Shown here piece by piece: positions 33,011 to 45,680 of a DNA stretch of 64,000 bases. Position 1 is the first letter of the stretch. The number at the start of each line of letters is the position of its first letter. A program made the position numbers and the translations under genes. Source of the stretch: Prunella strophiata (Eukaryota > Chordata > Aves > Passeriformes > Prunellidae); contig JAZBQD010000025.1 in NCBI GenBank assembly GCA_036583965.1, positions 13,599,145-13,663,144 of the forward strand, written 5' to 3'. Under the pieces are notes generated by a model. It did no database searches and had not been told where the DNA came from. It was given only the letters and a program-made list of their open reading frames with translations.

Positions 33011-35071
33011 TTACATTTTCTCGGACAGAGCCCAGAGCACAAGGGGGTTCTGGCTCCCTGCATCAGGATGTGCAGGGATCAATTTGTTGGTTATTCCTCC
33101 ACATGGGGAATAATCTCTGTTTTCTCTAAGAACATCTTTAAAATAGGGAGGCTATGGCTCACCTCACCACTCCACTCACTCTGTACCCCTAAAAGAATCT
33201 GCAGGGCCACTGTTTTCCATATTGCCCAAACAGAGGCTGGTAGGATGGCATTTATTCAAGACTGAGATATTACAGCAGAAGACAAGACCTGGACCTCACC
33301 CCAGGCTGCCTCAAAGCAGAAGAATCCCAAATCAGCCTTTTCCAATTTGGGCCAGAACCTCTAGCTGTCCAGAGAAAGCATCTGACTCCTCAGCATTTAC
33401 CAGAACAAAAGCCAAAACCCACCTCTCCCTATTCCCCACAGAGTCTCCTGCTCACAAGCTCACTACTTCACCCCATCAAAAAGCTAAGTACCTAACACAA
33501 ATGGGAACAGCTCCAGTATCAAAAGAAGGTCCTCCCCACCTCAAAGAAGCTGCCTCACTACTGTGAGACGTGGGAGATACATGTCCAACCACCCTTGGGG
33601 AAGAGGTACAGAACAGCTCAGGCACCCACATCCTGAAAGATGCTCTTTCCTCCCTCCAGGAGGAGGGTGCAGGCAGGAGCTTTGCTGGCATGGCAGACCC
33701 GCACAGCTCAGCTCACCAGGCAGGAGCTTTGCAGCACATGGCAGCCAAGAGAGGGGGTGAGAACCAGGCTGTGCACTTCTGTCTGGTTCAGCTTCACACC
33801 CTCAGAGCTTGGCTGTCAGAACCAGCACACAAGTCACCCAGCCAAGACTGTCCCAACTGCCAGGAGTGACGCAACCCTGGAAATCTCACCAGACACTTGG
33901 TAACTTTACCCTCAAGTTCTCTGCCTCTGACTGCACACTGAGGTTACCTGAGAGAAAGAGGAGGCTGGAGCTCAAGTTTCTTCCCAAACTGCACCAGTCA
34001 AACACACCACCTACTGCTGAAATAATAAGCAAGAGCAATTGTCTTGTCTGATCATTCTGAGAGCATTTTGGAAGCTGCTCACAGCATTTCTACTCTTCAA
34101 GGTCAGATTCTTCAGGGACTGAACAATTCTGCATTCATTCTAAAAACACAGAGCTTATTTATAAACTTCCTAATATATTTTAAAGGGCAGACACTCCACA
34201 TTTTACTTTTTATTGCCACTTATCTTCCATCTCTGCTGTAGTTTTTTATCCTCTGCTATGCCAAGGCACATTTCCGCAGCCCTGCTGCTGTGTGGCTGAC
34301 ATGGTGGAACACTGTGAACTCAGTTAAGTGCAGCCCTTGTAATCTGTCAGAGCTCATGGAGGGGATCCGGATGCTTTCCCAAATACCACTGAGCTTATAA
34401 AGCAAAGCAAAAACTCATAAGCAGTCATTGACTGTGGAGCTCAAAGAAAGACTGAGAGCTATACTCACAAAACCCACAACATCAGCCTGGGAAAGTGGTG
34501 GAGGAGCAGCTCCAAAAGCGAACAGGTTTTGCTCCTGGCAGAGCAGCACCCTTGCTGGGAGTCTGTTCCATTTGCCTCCCTATACTCCCTATACTCTTTT
34601 ATGCTTTCCTTCCAGGCTGCAACAACTGCCTGACCCTGTGCCAGCCTGCGGGACAAGGCTGTACATGAGTCCAGGCTCTGCCAGCACACTGAAAACCTCT
34701 GCACCCTGCTCTGGGGGCACAGGCAGCATGGGCAGGTGCTGCAGAACTGCTGGGATGTGGCTGCAGATGGAGAGAGCAGAGGTGCTGCCCAGGGAGCCTG
34801 TGTGGGGCTACCCACTCCTGTCCTACTTCCCACCACCTCTGCTGGGCAATGCTGCCCCTCCGCCCACAGACTCTGCCAGCTCCTGGCACCACCAGCCCCA
34901 CTTAGCACCAGCAGCAGAACAAAGAGCTCCTTCTACTCCACCAGGTTCAACAGCCCTGTATTAATTGGGCTTGTGGAGGGCTCTCATCCCTACTTAGCCT
35001 GTCCCTCAACACCACGAGCACCCAGCAGGGCCTTCCTGTGGTGACTCCTCAGCTGAACTCTCCTTCTCTAG
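33011..35071. other. Ordinary non-coding DNA, no gene seen
   Basis: GC-richer sequence with chance open frames on both strands, the longest about 178 codons at 34428-34964. CTCCCTATA repeats in tandem near 34577-34595. No repeat family was identified. Confidence 0.45.
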
Positions 35072-35124
35072 CCATGGTAGAGCCCTTTGTTCATGCTGCT
35101 GCTGCTGCTACTGCCCAGCAAGTC
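35072..35124 (+). other. Weak candidate micro-exon with strong splice signals
   Basis: A 53-base segment lies between a polypyrimidine-preceded acceptor (CTCTCCTTCTCTAG ending at 35071) and a consensus-grade donor (GTAAGTAT from 35125). In one frame it reads MVEPFVHAAAAATAQQV with an ATG at 35074 and five GCT codons. I cannot link it to any known protein, and no partner exon was found. Isolated acceptor-donor pairs of this quality do occur by chance in tens of kilobases, so this is a lead rather than a gene call. Confidence 0.12.
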
Positions 35125-35689
35125 GTAAGTATTATCTATTGCAACAGCATGTGGATGCTCTCTTTTCTATTTGTCTGTTTGGGATTCAAGGTCATTTTGG
35201 AGAGCCCTGAGAAGGGGCTCTCATCAGCAAGGACATAGGGTCTCAGCCATGCCACGACTTCCTGGTGGGAAGGGAAGAGGGCAGGTGTGCAGCAGAGTGC
35301 AAGCAGTAGAAGTCCTGGTGCTCTGCATGCAGCCCAAGCCTGGCATCAGCTGCAAGACAGGACCTGTGTTTGGGTCTCTGGGAGGTGCCAGGTGCCCTTT
35401 TGCCCTGGGCAAACCCCACAGACCCAGGCAGACCCCACAGAGATGAGGGTCACTGACAGGCATTGTGCTCCGCGTGTTTCACCTGGTTGGTGCTGAAACA
35501 CAGCATCCCCAAGAGTCATGTATCACCCCACCAACAGCTTCAAGCCCTATAATTACAGAAACTATGAAGTCTGACTGACAAGTTACTTGTGACACACAGC
35601 ACATGACACAGACACCAGCACATTTGGACTGGGTCTACATCATGGGATGATCAGTACAGAGATGGAAACCCACACAGTTTTCAATTCCT

Positions 35690-35905
35690 GAAAGAAAGCA
35701 CATTTTTTGCCTTTATAGATTCTTGATAATCAACCTACTCAATGCTTTTTATTTGCATTGATCACATTTTATAGTATGATTAAATTTGTATGGAAGCAAA
35801 CCAATTAGTTTTGTTTTACACTTATTGAATCCACTTTATGGTCAGACAAATTAACTCAGTTAGTTAGTTTGATTTATCTAGCAGCATAAAGCTTGACAAC
35901 CTGGG
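35690..35905. promoter_or_regulatory. Regulatory-looking AT-rich block with POU octamer
   Basis: An exact ATTTGCAT lies at 35751-35758, directly followed by TGATCACA. CCAATTAGTTTTG, CTTATTGAATCC and AGTTAGTTAGTTTG follow. The sequence is AT-rich and non-repetitive apart from the small TTAG repeat. It is the third octamer site within 3.5 kb. Confidence 0.35.
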
Positions 35906-37518
35906 CTCTCAGATAAACAGTTTTAAAAGAATTATCTTTTTTGTTATTTTTCCTTCTTGGGAAAAACCATTAAACCTGGAGGCAGGTATGAAGAAGCAAA
36001 TACTTGTCACAGACTGGCCCTTCCCAGAGATTTTAAAACTCAACCTGACTGTTTGCCCACTGCCAAAGCCTCTGTTGAAAGGCACCACCATATTCTGCAC
36101 AGAGACTGTCTCCTGCCAGAGAGTGAGTGCCAGCACAGTGACCCTGTCCTAAGGAGTGAGTGCCAGGCTGTTTTAGGAAGGTCACTTTACCCACTGTTTG
36201 GGAACTGCATGTAGGTACAGGACTGACAGGCACAGTGGGTGTCCAAGATGCTCCCCCAGGGAGCAACTGGAAATGCTGAGCCAAGAGGGTGTACCCAGGG
36301 ACAATGACCTATGGGAGAGCTAGAGGAACATCTCAGAAAAGCGAGCAGCCTGGGAAACCTATCAAGCCCTGCAGGGAAACCTGCTAATAGATGCCCCTTC
36401 CCCCTCAGTCTCCACCTGGGCTCTGCCTGTCCTGGCTGGCCCTTGGCCTGTCCTGAGGACAGGAGCTCCCACTGCTGTGGCAGGTAGTAGATGGGATGGC
36501 CCCTGTCAGAAGTGTGCCTAATGTGCCTAATGGGGCACAGCCTTGCTGTACCCCCCACAGCTCTCAGAACGTCGTTCTTTCCAGTGCTGTGTCACTACAG
36601 AGATGTGTGTCAGGATGGGGCACAGGCCATGGCTGATGGCTGCCCTTTAGAAGTGGCCTGCTCCAAGGCTGGCCCCTCTCTCTTTGTCACTTGGGAAGGG
36701 CACACAGTTTGGAAGAAATGATTGCCAGTGTTGGGGATGTGTTCCTCTGCACTAGAACAGAGCTCTTGCAGCTCAGCACCAGAAATAGGTCTCTGAGCCT
36801 GGTCTTCCTCCTGTGTAAGCATTCCTTAGCCTGGGGCTCAGCAACCCTCTCATGTATAGCAGGGCCCATCAGAAAATAAGTTTTTTACTGGCAGAGTGAA
36901 ACTGTCACTGACACAGGGACAAATGGGCCAAGGAAGCTTCCTGGCACCTGGGCAGCTCTGAAGCCCAACCTCATTTGTATTCAGCAGCTACAAGAAAAAG
37001 AATTTGTTTCCAGTTAGTAAATGAGATTTAGTTAATAAATTGGCACATGTGAACAAGCTGCCAGTTGTTCCTATGCAATGCAATAAATGAAGAGATGGAA
37101 GCTTATCATTTTATGAGAAAAAGCTGTTTTGTTACAGGATGAGGTGCAGGAGAAATGTTATTTTTTTTTTTGCAGGCAGTGGCCACATTTGATGATCATT
37201 CATTTAATGGATCTTCACGTAGTAGTCAGAACACAGCCAAGTCTGCTGAACTGTGCAGGGGAGCCCCTTCCTGACAGCTCCATCACCACCAGACTGTTCA
37301 GGCATGGGGGGCTTCTGTCACTGATGCAAGCCCCAATAGACCATCTACAGAAGAAGCCACATCAGGTTACCCTGTACAGCTGCTAGATAGAAAAACCTGT
37401 TATGTTAGAATGGAAAACTGCCGGAGGAAGAAGGAAATCTGGAAATGCTGGGAGCAAATCCATTATCAGACCTATCATATGGGGCCCCATTCCTTTACTC
37501 CTTATCGATCCTGTAACA
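35906..37518. other. Ordinary non-coding DNA, no gene seen
   Basis: No repeat family or exon was recognised. A T run lies near 37160-37170. Confidence 0.5.
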
Positions 37519-37570
37519 TAAATTCAAAATTAGCATTCAAAATTCATTAAAATTCAAAAGTAGCATATCT
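37519..37570. repeat. Imperfect duplication, 30-bp spacing
   Basis: AATTCAAAATTAGCAT and AATTCAAAAGTAGCAT occur 30 bases apart, with a partial copy of the same AT-rich unit between them. This is a small local duplication without recognised function. Confidence 0.75.
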
Positions 37571-38189
37571 TACTGGATAAAACACTAGCTAATCTCTAAA
37601 CTATCAAGCCTAAATATGATACTGAGAGACTGAGACAGCTACAGACTTCTAAGGTGGGGAACAGAACTGTAGTTTGGAGGACTGCATCCAACAAACAAAA
37701 GCATCCCAGCACTCCTCTGAAGTGGGTATAACTTTGCAGGGTCCTTAGAGGACACAGTTGCTCCTCTCCCTTGAGAGGCTTCATGTGCACAGATTCCACA
37801 ACTGCCATTTGGCCAAGCCACAAAGCACTATGAAAGTCAAGCCTTGGACTGGGAGCAGCACACCATCTGTTCAGGCCTGAAAGACAGGAAATCACTATCA
37901 CAACTACAATCTAATCATGATCAGCTGCCTGACAGCTGACAAGAACACACACTATCTGGTGAAGAGCAAAAATGCCTATCAGTTGAGCCCTGCAAGAGAG
38001 AAATGAAGTGTCTGATGGACTGAGGGAGAAGTACAAGAGTGGGTAGCTAACACAAGGCCAATGAAAGAGGAGAGTGATGTGGTCCAGTGATAATCAGGGA
38101 GTATCTACACAAGGAATCCGCTTCCTCACTGGGCTAAATAGTGAATGCCAAGGAAAAACACACTACTGCTAGTGACTGTGACAGCCTGC
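37571..38189. other. Ordinary non-coding DNA, no gene seen
   Basis: Unique-looking sequence directly upstream of the second CR1 copy. Confidence 0.5.
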
Positions 38190-38655
38190 TTGGGGTCACA
38201 GAGTCACAGAATCATTGAGGTTGGAAAAGCCCTCTGAGACCATCAGGTCCAACCACTCCCCTGGCACTGCCAAGACCATCACTAACCCTTGTCCCCAGGT
38301 GCCACATCCTCACACCTTTTGAATCTCTCCAGGGATGTTGACTCACCACTGTCAGGAGGTAAACAACTCTGTCTGGAAAGAAATTTTTCCTGATTTCCTG
38401 TTCCCATCTAAACCTCCCCTGGCACAACTTGAGGCCGTTTTCGTTTTCTCTTGTCCTGTCACTTGTTACCTGGGAGAAGAGCCCAACCACTACCTGGCTC
38501 TGCCCTCCTGTCAGGGAGTTGTGCAGAGCAAGAAGGTCCCCCCTGAGCCTCCTTTTCTCCAGGCTCAGCTCCCCCAGCTCCCTCAGCGGCTCCTCAAACT
38601 TGTGCTGCAGCCCATTCCCCAGCTCCATTCCATTCTCTGGACCTGGCCTGCTGAA
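38190..38655 (-). mobile_element. CR1 LINE, 5'-truncated 3' end
   Basis: The plus strand begins with the reverse complement of the CR1 terminus, GTCACAGAATCATTGAGG then GGTTGGAAAAG, ACCATCAGGTCCAACC and CACTAACCC. It ends with the CTCCAGGCTCAGCTCCCCCA and CTCTGGACCTG parts of the ORF2 tail. The minus-strand frame at 38212-38628 keeps the [11 protein letters not shown] and [20 protein letters not shown] blocks of the reverse-transcriptase C-terminus but has drifted in its 3' part. It belongs to a different CR1 subfamily from the copy at 14.7 kb, judging by the 3' region. It is an inactive, 5'-truncated insertion. Confidence 0.93.
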
Positions 38656-41600
38656 AAACTATCATCTTTCAACACCTTTTTGAAAGACACACCTAAAATG
38701 AAATTTAATTTTGGGCAAACTGGAAGACAAAAAAGGTGAAAAACTTAACAGAGACATTTTTTGCTGTAATGGTATAATGGCTATTCCTTGAGCAGCACAA
38801 AGCACAGACTTGCCTGTGCTCAGCTCTGCATAGGAAATGTAGAATTTGCCCAGCATTATTGTTTCCTTATTGATGACATCTGGGATCTGTAACAGACATA
38901 GATTGTCTCCTCCACTTTTCATTTCAAGCTTGCAGTTTGAATCAAAATAATCACTTAAAAGGTATTTTGAGGATTTTTTTTGCATTTCTGTTGTGTATGT
39001 AAGAAGCTTTAATTGTTTCCAAAACAGCTTAGTTTCAGACAGCTTCAGCGTTCAAGGTAGTGCAGCAACAAGGTGCCATAAAACACATGGTGTTGGATCA
39101 CACCTACAGCCTTCCACAAGTAAACATGAATCCTGTGTGCTGATCTTGGCCAAGACACAGTCAATACACCCAGTACTTAGGGAAATAGAAAGCATGTTGC
39201 ATTTGAGTAAGATGAATGGCTAACTCCAGGAACATTGAACACCCTCATGGATCTCAGCAAAAGGGAAAGAGTACCAGGGAGGACAGGAAGGAAAAGTCCC
39301 TCTTTCCCCAGCTCAGCCCTACGGCCCATTAGAGCTGCCACTTCAGGAGAACCTGACACTCAGGACAAAGCTGACCACCCTGTTACTTGTTCACAGACAC
39401 AGATCCAATAAACCGGGGGTAGCTGGGTACAGGCCAGGCTGGCTGCAGGGACAGGGACGAGCACAGTGTCTGTGCCATGCAGGTTTGGAGGCTGGGGGCA
39501 GGGCAGTCTGGTCCTCATCTCCTGTGGGCAGATGGAAGCAGAGCCCAGGCCAGCAGGGTCTCTGCAGAGACAGCCACGGCGATGCAACGGCCCTGTTTTC
39601 ATGTCAGATGGAGGGAATGGGCAGCACCTTCCCAGAAAAACACAGGATCTTTCTTCAAGAGCTGTGGCTACAAAATCACTTCTCTGTGGTTGAAGTGATT
39701 CAGGATGTGCATCTCTAATGGTGAAGGACTGCAGCCAGAGCAGCTCAAAGCCCTGACCCAGAGGAGGCTCCTGCAGGCACGATGCTCTCAGAGGAGGCAG
39801 TGCAGAGTCTGGGGAACAGTGTATCTGCTCACTCCAGGACAGAGAACCCACATCACTGAAGAAACTGAACTGGAAGTTGTCAGGCTGCTATGATACATCC
39901 AATTTTACTTTTTAACAGTTGCTTTTCATTTTCTTCTGTCTTTGGTCTTTCATTTCTTTCTGGAACAATAACAAGAGCAGATAGGCATTCTTTAATCTGC
40001 TCCCAGGGAAAGGTGGAATGCAGATTGCTTGCTGTGTCTCTTTTGGTCAAGCATTTTTATCCTGAATTGCTATGGGGAAAGGTCTTGGCTCTTCAGGCAC
40101 CAGCTTTTGTCTTTTTGTGAGCTGAAGGGTTTTTCCCAAAGTGAGTACTGAAATGCTTCAATGATCTTTAAAAAAACGTTGTGCAGATTTTGTGAGATTT
40201 CAGGCTGCAGTAAAAGCAAAATTTAACATACCGAATGTCATTTTTTTTTTTTAAGGAGTTAAGCAAAAGGCTACTGGAGCTGTCAGAGTTTAAGCTTCAA
40301 CCTTTATGTTTACAAAGCAAAAAGGGCAATTAGATGTGGAAAAATAAATTTTTCCAGGACTTTGTCAGCAGCTGTGGTTTGTACTCAGACTGCTGAATGA
40401 CAGGCTAGTTTAGTGCCGCAGGCAGAGAGTCAGTGTAGAGCAGCCCTGACATTTCTTTGATGCTAAGCAGTGTACCCTAATAAAGATGTGCTTTGAAGTC
40501 ACTCCCTCTTGCCTGGCATGCAGGCATTACAGAGCATTCCCAGGGCAGCAGGGACTGGCTGCATGCTTCAGGCCTCCCATGCCTGGCATTCTGCTTCCCT
40601 CCTTGCTTCAGACTTCCTCCATACCTCCATCCACTGTACCTGAGGAAGAACGTTTTGGAATAAATCAGGGATATAGCTAATAGGCAAGTTCTGTGCTTCC
40701 ACCTCCCAGCTATTTCACAAAGCCTGTTTTCACCAAGGAGTTGGGGACAGAAAACCTCATGGTCCTGTAAGCAGAGTCCATGAGTGAGCACAGCCCAGCC
40801 TGTGGCAAGGACAGGTGCCCAACCTTGCAACCAGTCCCAGTCCTCCAAGCACTTGCACGAGCAGCTGAAGGCAGATCTGCTTTCTCAGCAGATGGAGTGA
40901 GCTCCTCTTGGCTCTTTCCTGTGCACCTTGTCAGTCAGTTTTGAGCCTGTGGCCAGGCCAGCAGAACTCCCTGTGAAGGGAGGGCATGGACTGCAGACAG
41001 CAGTTCCCCAGTGCCAGCTGTGAGGTCCTGGCAGCCATTCACTCCCTTCCCATTCCCTTTCCATCAGCCTCCTGTTCTTTGTGCATTTCTTCTCTCTGTA
41101 AAGACCAAAGTGCAAAAAGAGAGATGAACAGAAGTGGGGGAAGGCACTGGGAAGCCCATCTCCAAGTGTGAAGTGACAGCAGATGGCAGAGGCGCTGCTC
41201 TATGGCAGATGAAGAACGTGTCAAAGACAGTCATTACAGCAGCCTGCCTGCCTGCCTGCCTTGGCTCCCAGCTGCCAGCACCCGTTGGACTTGAATCTCC
41301 AGGGACACAGCACATTCTTGAGCCTCCTCCCACAAAGCTACAGACACAGGCACTGGAGCAGCTCCTCAACCCCTCAGGAAGGATGCAACAGTGCAGGGTC
41401 AAACCATAGCCCTGCAGCACAAATTTGCTCAGCACTGCCTGGGTATGAACTGCTCTTCACATGCTCAACAAAGTAACATTGTTCCCTCTTCCATTTACTA
41501 CCCAGAGCATCAGTGGCTCATGCCAAGCACAGCTTTTGGCACACCTTCATACACAGCCTCAAGCCTGGGCACACAGGGCCGGGAGGGAGCAGGGCCAGAG

Positions 41601-41679
41601 CAACAGCAGCACACAGCTGCCAGTGGATGGAAGACCATGGTTCTACCTCAAAACTGGAGTAGGGCATCCCAGAGTGAAA
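38656..41679. other. Ordinary non-coding DNA, no gene seen
   Basis: Three kilobases of unique-looking sequence. It includes a GCCT microsatellite of nearly five units at 41242-41260 and a T run near 40242. The minus frame at 39360-39851 and the plus and minus frames at 40.5-41.4 kb have no domain and are judged chance. A plus-strand AATAAA near 40480 has G/T-rich sequence after it but no gene upstream. Confidence 0.45.
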
Positions 41680-41875
41680 ACTTAATTAATTATAACACTA
41701 AGCACTGCTGTGATGCCTTTACATTTACAAAGCACTGGGTAAACACTAACTAATTAATATACTCTACTTAGCAATTATATAGTTATTTATATTTTCCAGG
41801 TCCTGTGCAAACATTAGCTAATTAATCTACTCAATTATTTCCATGTTTTATATTCCAGAGCACTGCACACTGGCA
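41680..41875. repeat. Imperfect tandem duplication, possibly an ancient SINE relic
   Basis: Two segments about 70-80 bases apart resemble each other. The first, near 41738, runs GGGTAAACACTAACTAATTA and later TTATATTTTCCAGG. The second, near 41806, runs TGCAAACATTAGCTAATTA and later TTTTATATTCCAGAG. The phrase 'tttacaaagcactgggtaaacactaactaattaat' is reminiscent of the tail of old amniote SINE/LINE2-type repeats, but the resemblance is from memory and decayed. It could instead be a local duplication of regulatory-type AT-rich DNA. Confidence 0.4.
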
Positions 41876-44800
41876 GCACGAGGAGGAAGCTTTAGCAGGG
41901 ACAGTAGCAAGCACACTCAGCTTTTAGGTGCCTGACACATTTTGGGGAGATATATTAAGAAGGTGCCAACAGTCCTGGACAGTCCTGCCACCACAGCATG
42001 CCAAGAAAAGTAGACAAGTCAAAACTAAAGAAATATGAAGCATTTTCCATCAGAAAGATCCTAAAGAACTGAGTCTGCCAATCACACACTCTCCAAACAA
42101 GGATTAATGTGAACCCCCTCATGCAGAGCCACAGCTCTCTGTTTATTGCATTTTAACATTGTCAACAGTGCTTGCTGAGGTACTTGCTGTGCTCTGCTGA
42201 CCTCCACTATTTGGGATAGCATGTGAATTGATTGCAGTTGAAAGATTCTTACTGGAATAAAATGAGCTTCTCAATTATTGCCATTCAAATAAATCCCTGT
42301 GTTTCAGTGATTTCCACCAGGAAGCACTTCCAAAACCCCATGATCATGACAACAGGTATCTCCAGCTCGCAAAATACAGGTAACTGTGTTGTCATCACTG
42401 TTGAGGTACAGGACAGGGGAGGTCAGGTGATGCTCTTTACAACACAGGGAAGGGAGGCTGTGGGGACAGTGTAGGGCTCAGTGGTGTGTCTGATGAATAA
42501 ATGATAAAGTAAGCTGTGATCATTTTTTATACCTTTTGTCAAACACAGTGCAGGAGATACACAGGAAGTATAATGGGATGATGAACAGGTGAACAAGATA
42601 AACCAGCCTTTCCCTGGATGTGTTACAGTGACTGAGGAACTAGTTCCTTCTTTACTGTGCTTATCTATGGCACTGCCACACAGGTACCTATGCACAATTA
42701 TAAAATAATATAATTTGGACAGAAAAAAACCCATATTTTCTCCCTAAAGAAAGGGGTGTCTGATACAAATGAACTCCAAATCTTCTCCAGAACTAGCCTG
42801 AAGAGGCTACACATACACATTTGCTTCTGGTGAGACATGTCTTGTACTGCAACACAGGCAACTTTTTATGTCTTTCATTAGCTGTGGAGAGCACACACTC
42901 TGAATACACACACCAGCAAAGCATTGCAGTGGCACTATGTACCATCAAACAGCATCCTCATGGGGAAAGGAAAATAGTGAGGTTCCCTCTTTAATCAAGA
43001 TGTCCTTGGTGTACTCACTGGGAAGTGATCTGAGATCAGGACTCTGCTGGTCTTCCTGAAAGGGATTTTCTTGTTCATTGTGCATGATGGAGAAAAGCAA
43101 GTACCATATTTTGTGGTGATGTCATAAAAATTATTGATAATACTGAAAATGAGGCATCTTGCTATGACAAAGTGAATGGCAACAACTTGCCACCAGCTTG
43201 GTAGTGAAGATGCTGGTGCATGTTCCCATGGCTATGGGAAGTTTCCAGGAGAAGAAAGAAGAGCATCTGTCATGATAGATGAGACAATGTTTGGACAGCA
43301 GTTTGCAAAAGTTTTATGTTCCTAAAGTAGATTTCTTTGCTTAGAAGTAACCATTACTTTTCAAAGGCTAATTTCTCTTTAGCCTAAGAAAAACATTCTA
43401 AACACACCATCACATAACCCATACAATACACACACTTTGCATGTGGTGATGTACTTCCAGGACATTGCATCCTCTGAACAGAGGTGCTGCATCTTCTCCC
43501 ATGTCCCCTTTTATACTAGATCTTGCTCAAGTCAGCCAAAGCACATTTATCTTGCATCAGTTTTGATGACTTTCTCTCCCCCTCATTCTGCCTGCAGTGT
43601 CTTTTGGAGAGGGAATGATCAAGGACTCGGGATGCAGAGCAAGAGTGGAGGAGCCATTGATATGAAGGTGGGATGCACCAAATATTGTTTTTTATCACAT
43701 TTCCAGTGAATTCTTACACAATGTTTCATATTTTGACTACAGTGGAGACTGACCAGTTTTCTTGGCTTGACTGTAATAATGCTGCTCTGAATTCAGAAAC
43801 TGTATGGTACACAGATGATTCAGGTTGCTCATTCCAGTGTGCCTTTCCCTACATTTGTCAGTGGTGGCTAACACTTAATTTCACTTCGCTCTCAGCTGAC
43901 GCTTCCATGAGGAGAATGGCACACAAACTCCTAGTTGAAGTCTCTACTGCACATGTTTATCCACTTCTGGAGGAACTGGCTTTGTTGAGGTGACCCTCAC
44001 CAATCATTACCTCTTAGACAGACACTCCAGGAGATGGATACCCAGCCAAGGAAGCAGAGTACGTGTCTTGCAATTCAAATGTGATCCCATTTTCAGTGGG
44101 TCTGCACCAGCCTGGATCACTGAATCACTTTCTCCTGTGTCTCAGATTGTTCTGCTGCAGATGAGGTCACCCCCCCCCACCAGCTGCTGCATAAAGTGCT
44201 GCACTATTGCTGCTTCTTTCTGAGCAGAGTCTTCTGTGATGAAAGGCTCCTCCCTCCTTGAAAAAATTGTGGTGTAGGGAGCAGACCCCCAAGCACCACA
44301 AGCTTGACCTCTATAGGTTACTAGACCAAGCATCCAATGTAGTCCCTAACTCATGTGTTGTATCACCATTCAATAGGACAATATTTGGAATAATCCTGTT
44401 CTCACCTGAAGCCTGACAGCATGCATGCCCCTTTCTCCCAAAGCCTGCTCAAGAGGGCTGGCCCTCCCTCCCTGCAGTTACAGATGGTAGTGTCAGCCAG
44501 CTCCATCACTACAGTGTGCCGTCCTGTCCTGGCAGCCTGGCTCTTGCAACACCAGTTCTCCAGAAACACTGGAAGTATCTTGTGACCTGGAGAAGAGCCA
44601 CGTGCAGCACAGCCATAGTAACCTTGAGGCCCCACGGAGAGCAGGAGTTGCTCTGACACTTGTGGTGAGGGGAAAGGAGCGAGGGTCTGCTGGAAGCACT
44701 GACTCCAGCCTGGGCACATCCCCTGAGCATGCTGTGCCAGGGACAGCCTGGGTACATGTCCAGACAGTGGAGCAGCAGCCCTTCTCTATGCCGGCCTTAG

Positions 44801-45399
44801 TCTGAAGGAACCATGCACCATAACCATCATATAAATCATAGAAAGTCACCTCAGATGCAGGTGAAATTCTCCCTCATCCATAGGATGAGCATAGGATGCA
44901 TCCAGCACAGCGTGTCTGGCTCACCAGTGAAGCTGTCATGGACCAAAGAAGGAAATCCTTCTCTTGTCAGAATTGTTTTTTTAATATGCCCTTCTGTTCA
45001 GTCTTGATTAATTCAGCTTCATGTCTATGTGTCTTGCAAATTAATTGGCAGAAAAATGGAAGCCATTAAAAACATTAGTTTCATCCATGCTCCCCTAAAG
45101 CAAAACACTGCAATGCAGCCCAAGCCTGCTGTGCTCCTTCTGAGCTGGACTTGCAAGCCTTGGGGTGGAGTCCTGGGTGGAGACTGCTGTGGCAAACCTA
45201 CCCATGGCCTGCCAGGTACCATGAGAGAAGCTAGAGCAACAGTGTTACAATTTAAGTTGGTTTCATTCCCATGGATCTCCTGGGACTGCACTTCTTTTGC
45301 CTACTTTGTACTTGACAGAGAAGCTCATGCCTGTGAAAAGCAAGTACCTCGCCCATAGTTCTGGCAATTATTTAGAGTGACATTAACAAACAGATCAAG
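41876..45399. other. Ordinary non-coding DNA, no gene seen
   Basis: AT-moderate unique-looking sequence. A run of about ten C lies near 44170-44179. No repeat family, RNA gene or plausible exon was recognised. Confidence 0.45.
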
Positions 45400-45680
45400 C
45401 ATACTGCTCAATAGACACATAGTATTTAATTTTTCATTGTAACCTATTAAAGATGGATTCTCTTAAGTTGCTGTAATAGAAGAAAGCTTTCTGAAAAGCT
45501 GATTTAAATACAACCACTCACGTTTTTTGTGTACCTGAAAAGATTTTTCTTCTGATTGATACAGTGAGCACTGCCTATGGGCACTAGTAATTGGAGTTCT
45601 GATAGAGTTGGCATTGGCATTATAACACTAATTAGTAACTAGTTTTTAAATTTGAATTAATTAGAGGACTATGCATCTGA
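45400..45680. other. AT-rich block
   Basis: AT-rich with clustered CACTAGTAATTGG, CACTAATTAGTAACTAG and GAATTAATTAGAGG sequences between 45582 and 45665, so several homeodomain-like cores lie within 90 bases. It could be a regulatory element or plain AT-rich spacer. Confidence 0.3.

Noticed and set aside
39360..39851. 163-codon minus-strand frame
   Set aside because: No domain or splice context, and three overlapping plus-strand frames occupy the same bases; chance.
40470..40500. Plus-strand AATAAAG with T/G-rich sequence after it
   Set aside because: No upstream exon or untranslated-region character. A single hexamer is expected by chance many times in this length.
41242..41260. GCCT microsatellite
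   Set aside because: Under five full units, common and uninformative.
44168..44180. Run of about ten C
   Set aside because: A short homopolymer without context. It cannot form a G-quadruplex on its own because no further C/G runs adjoin.
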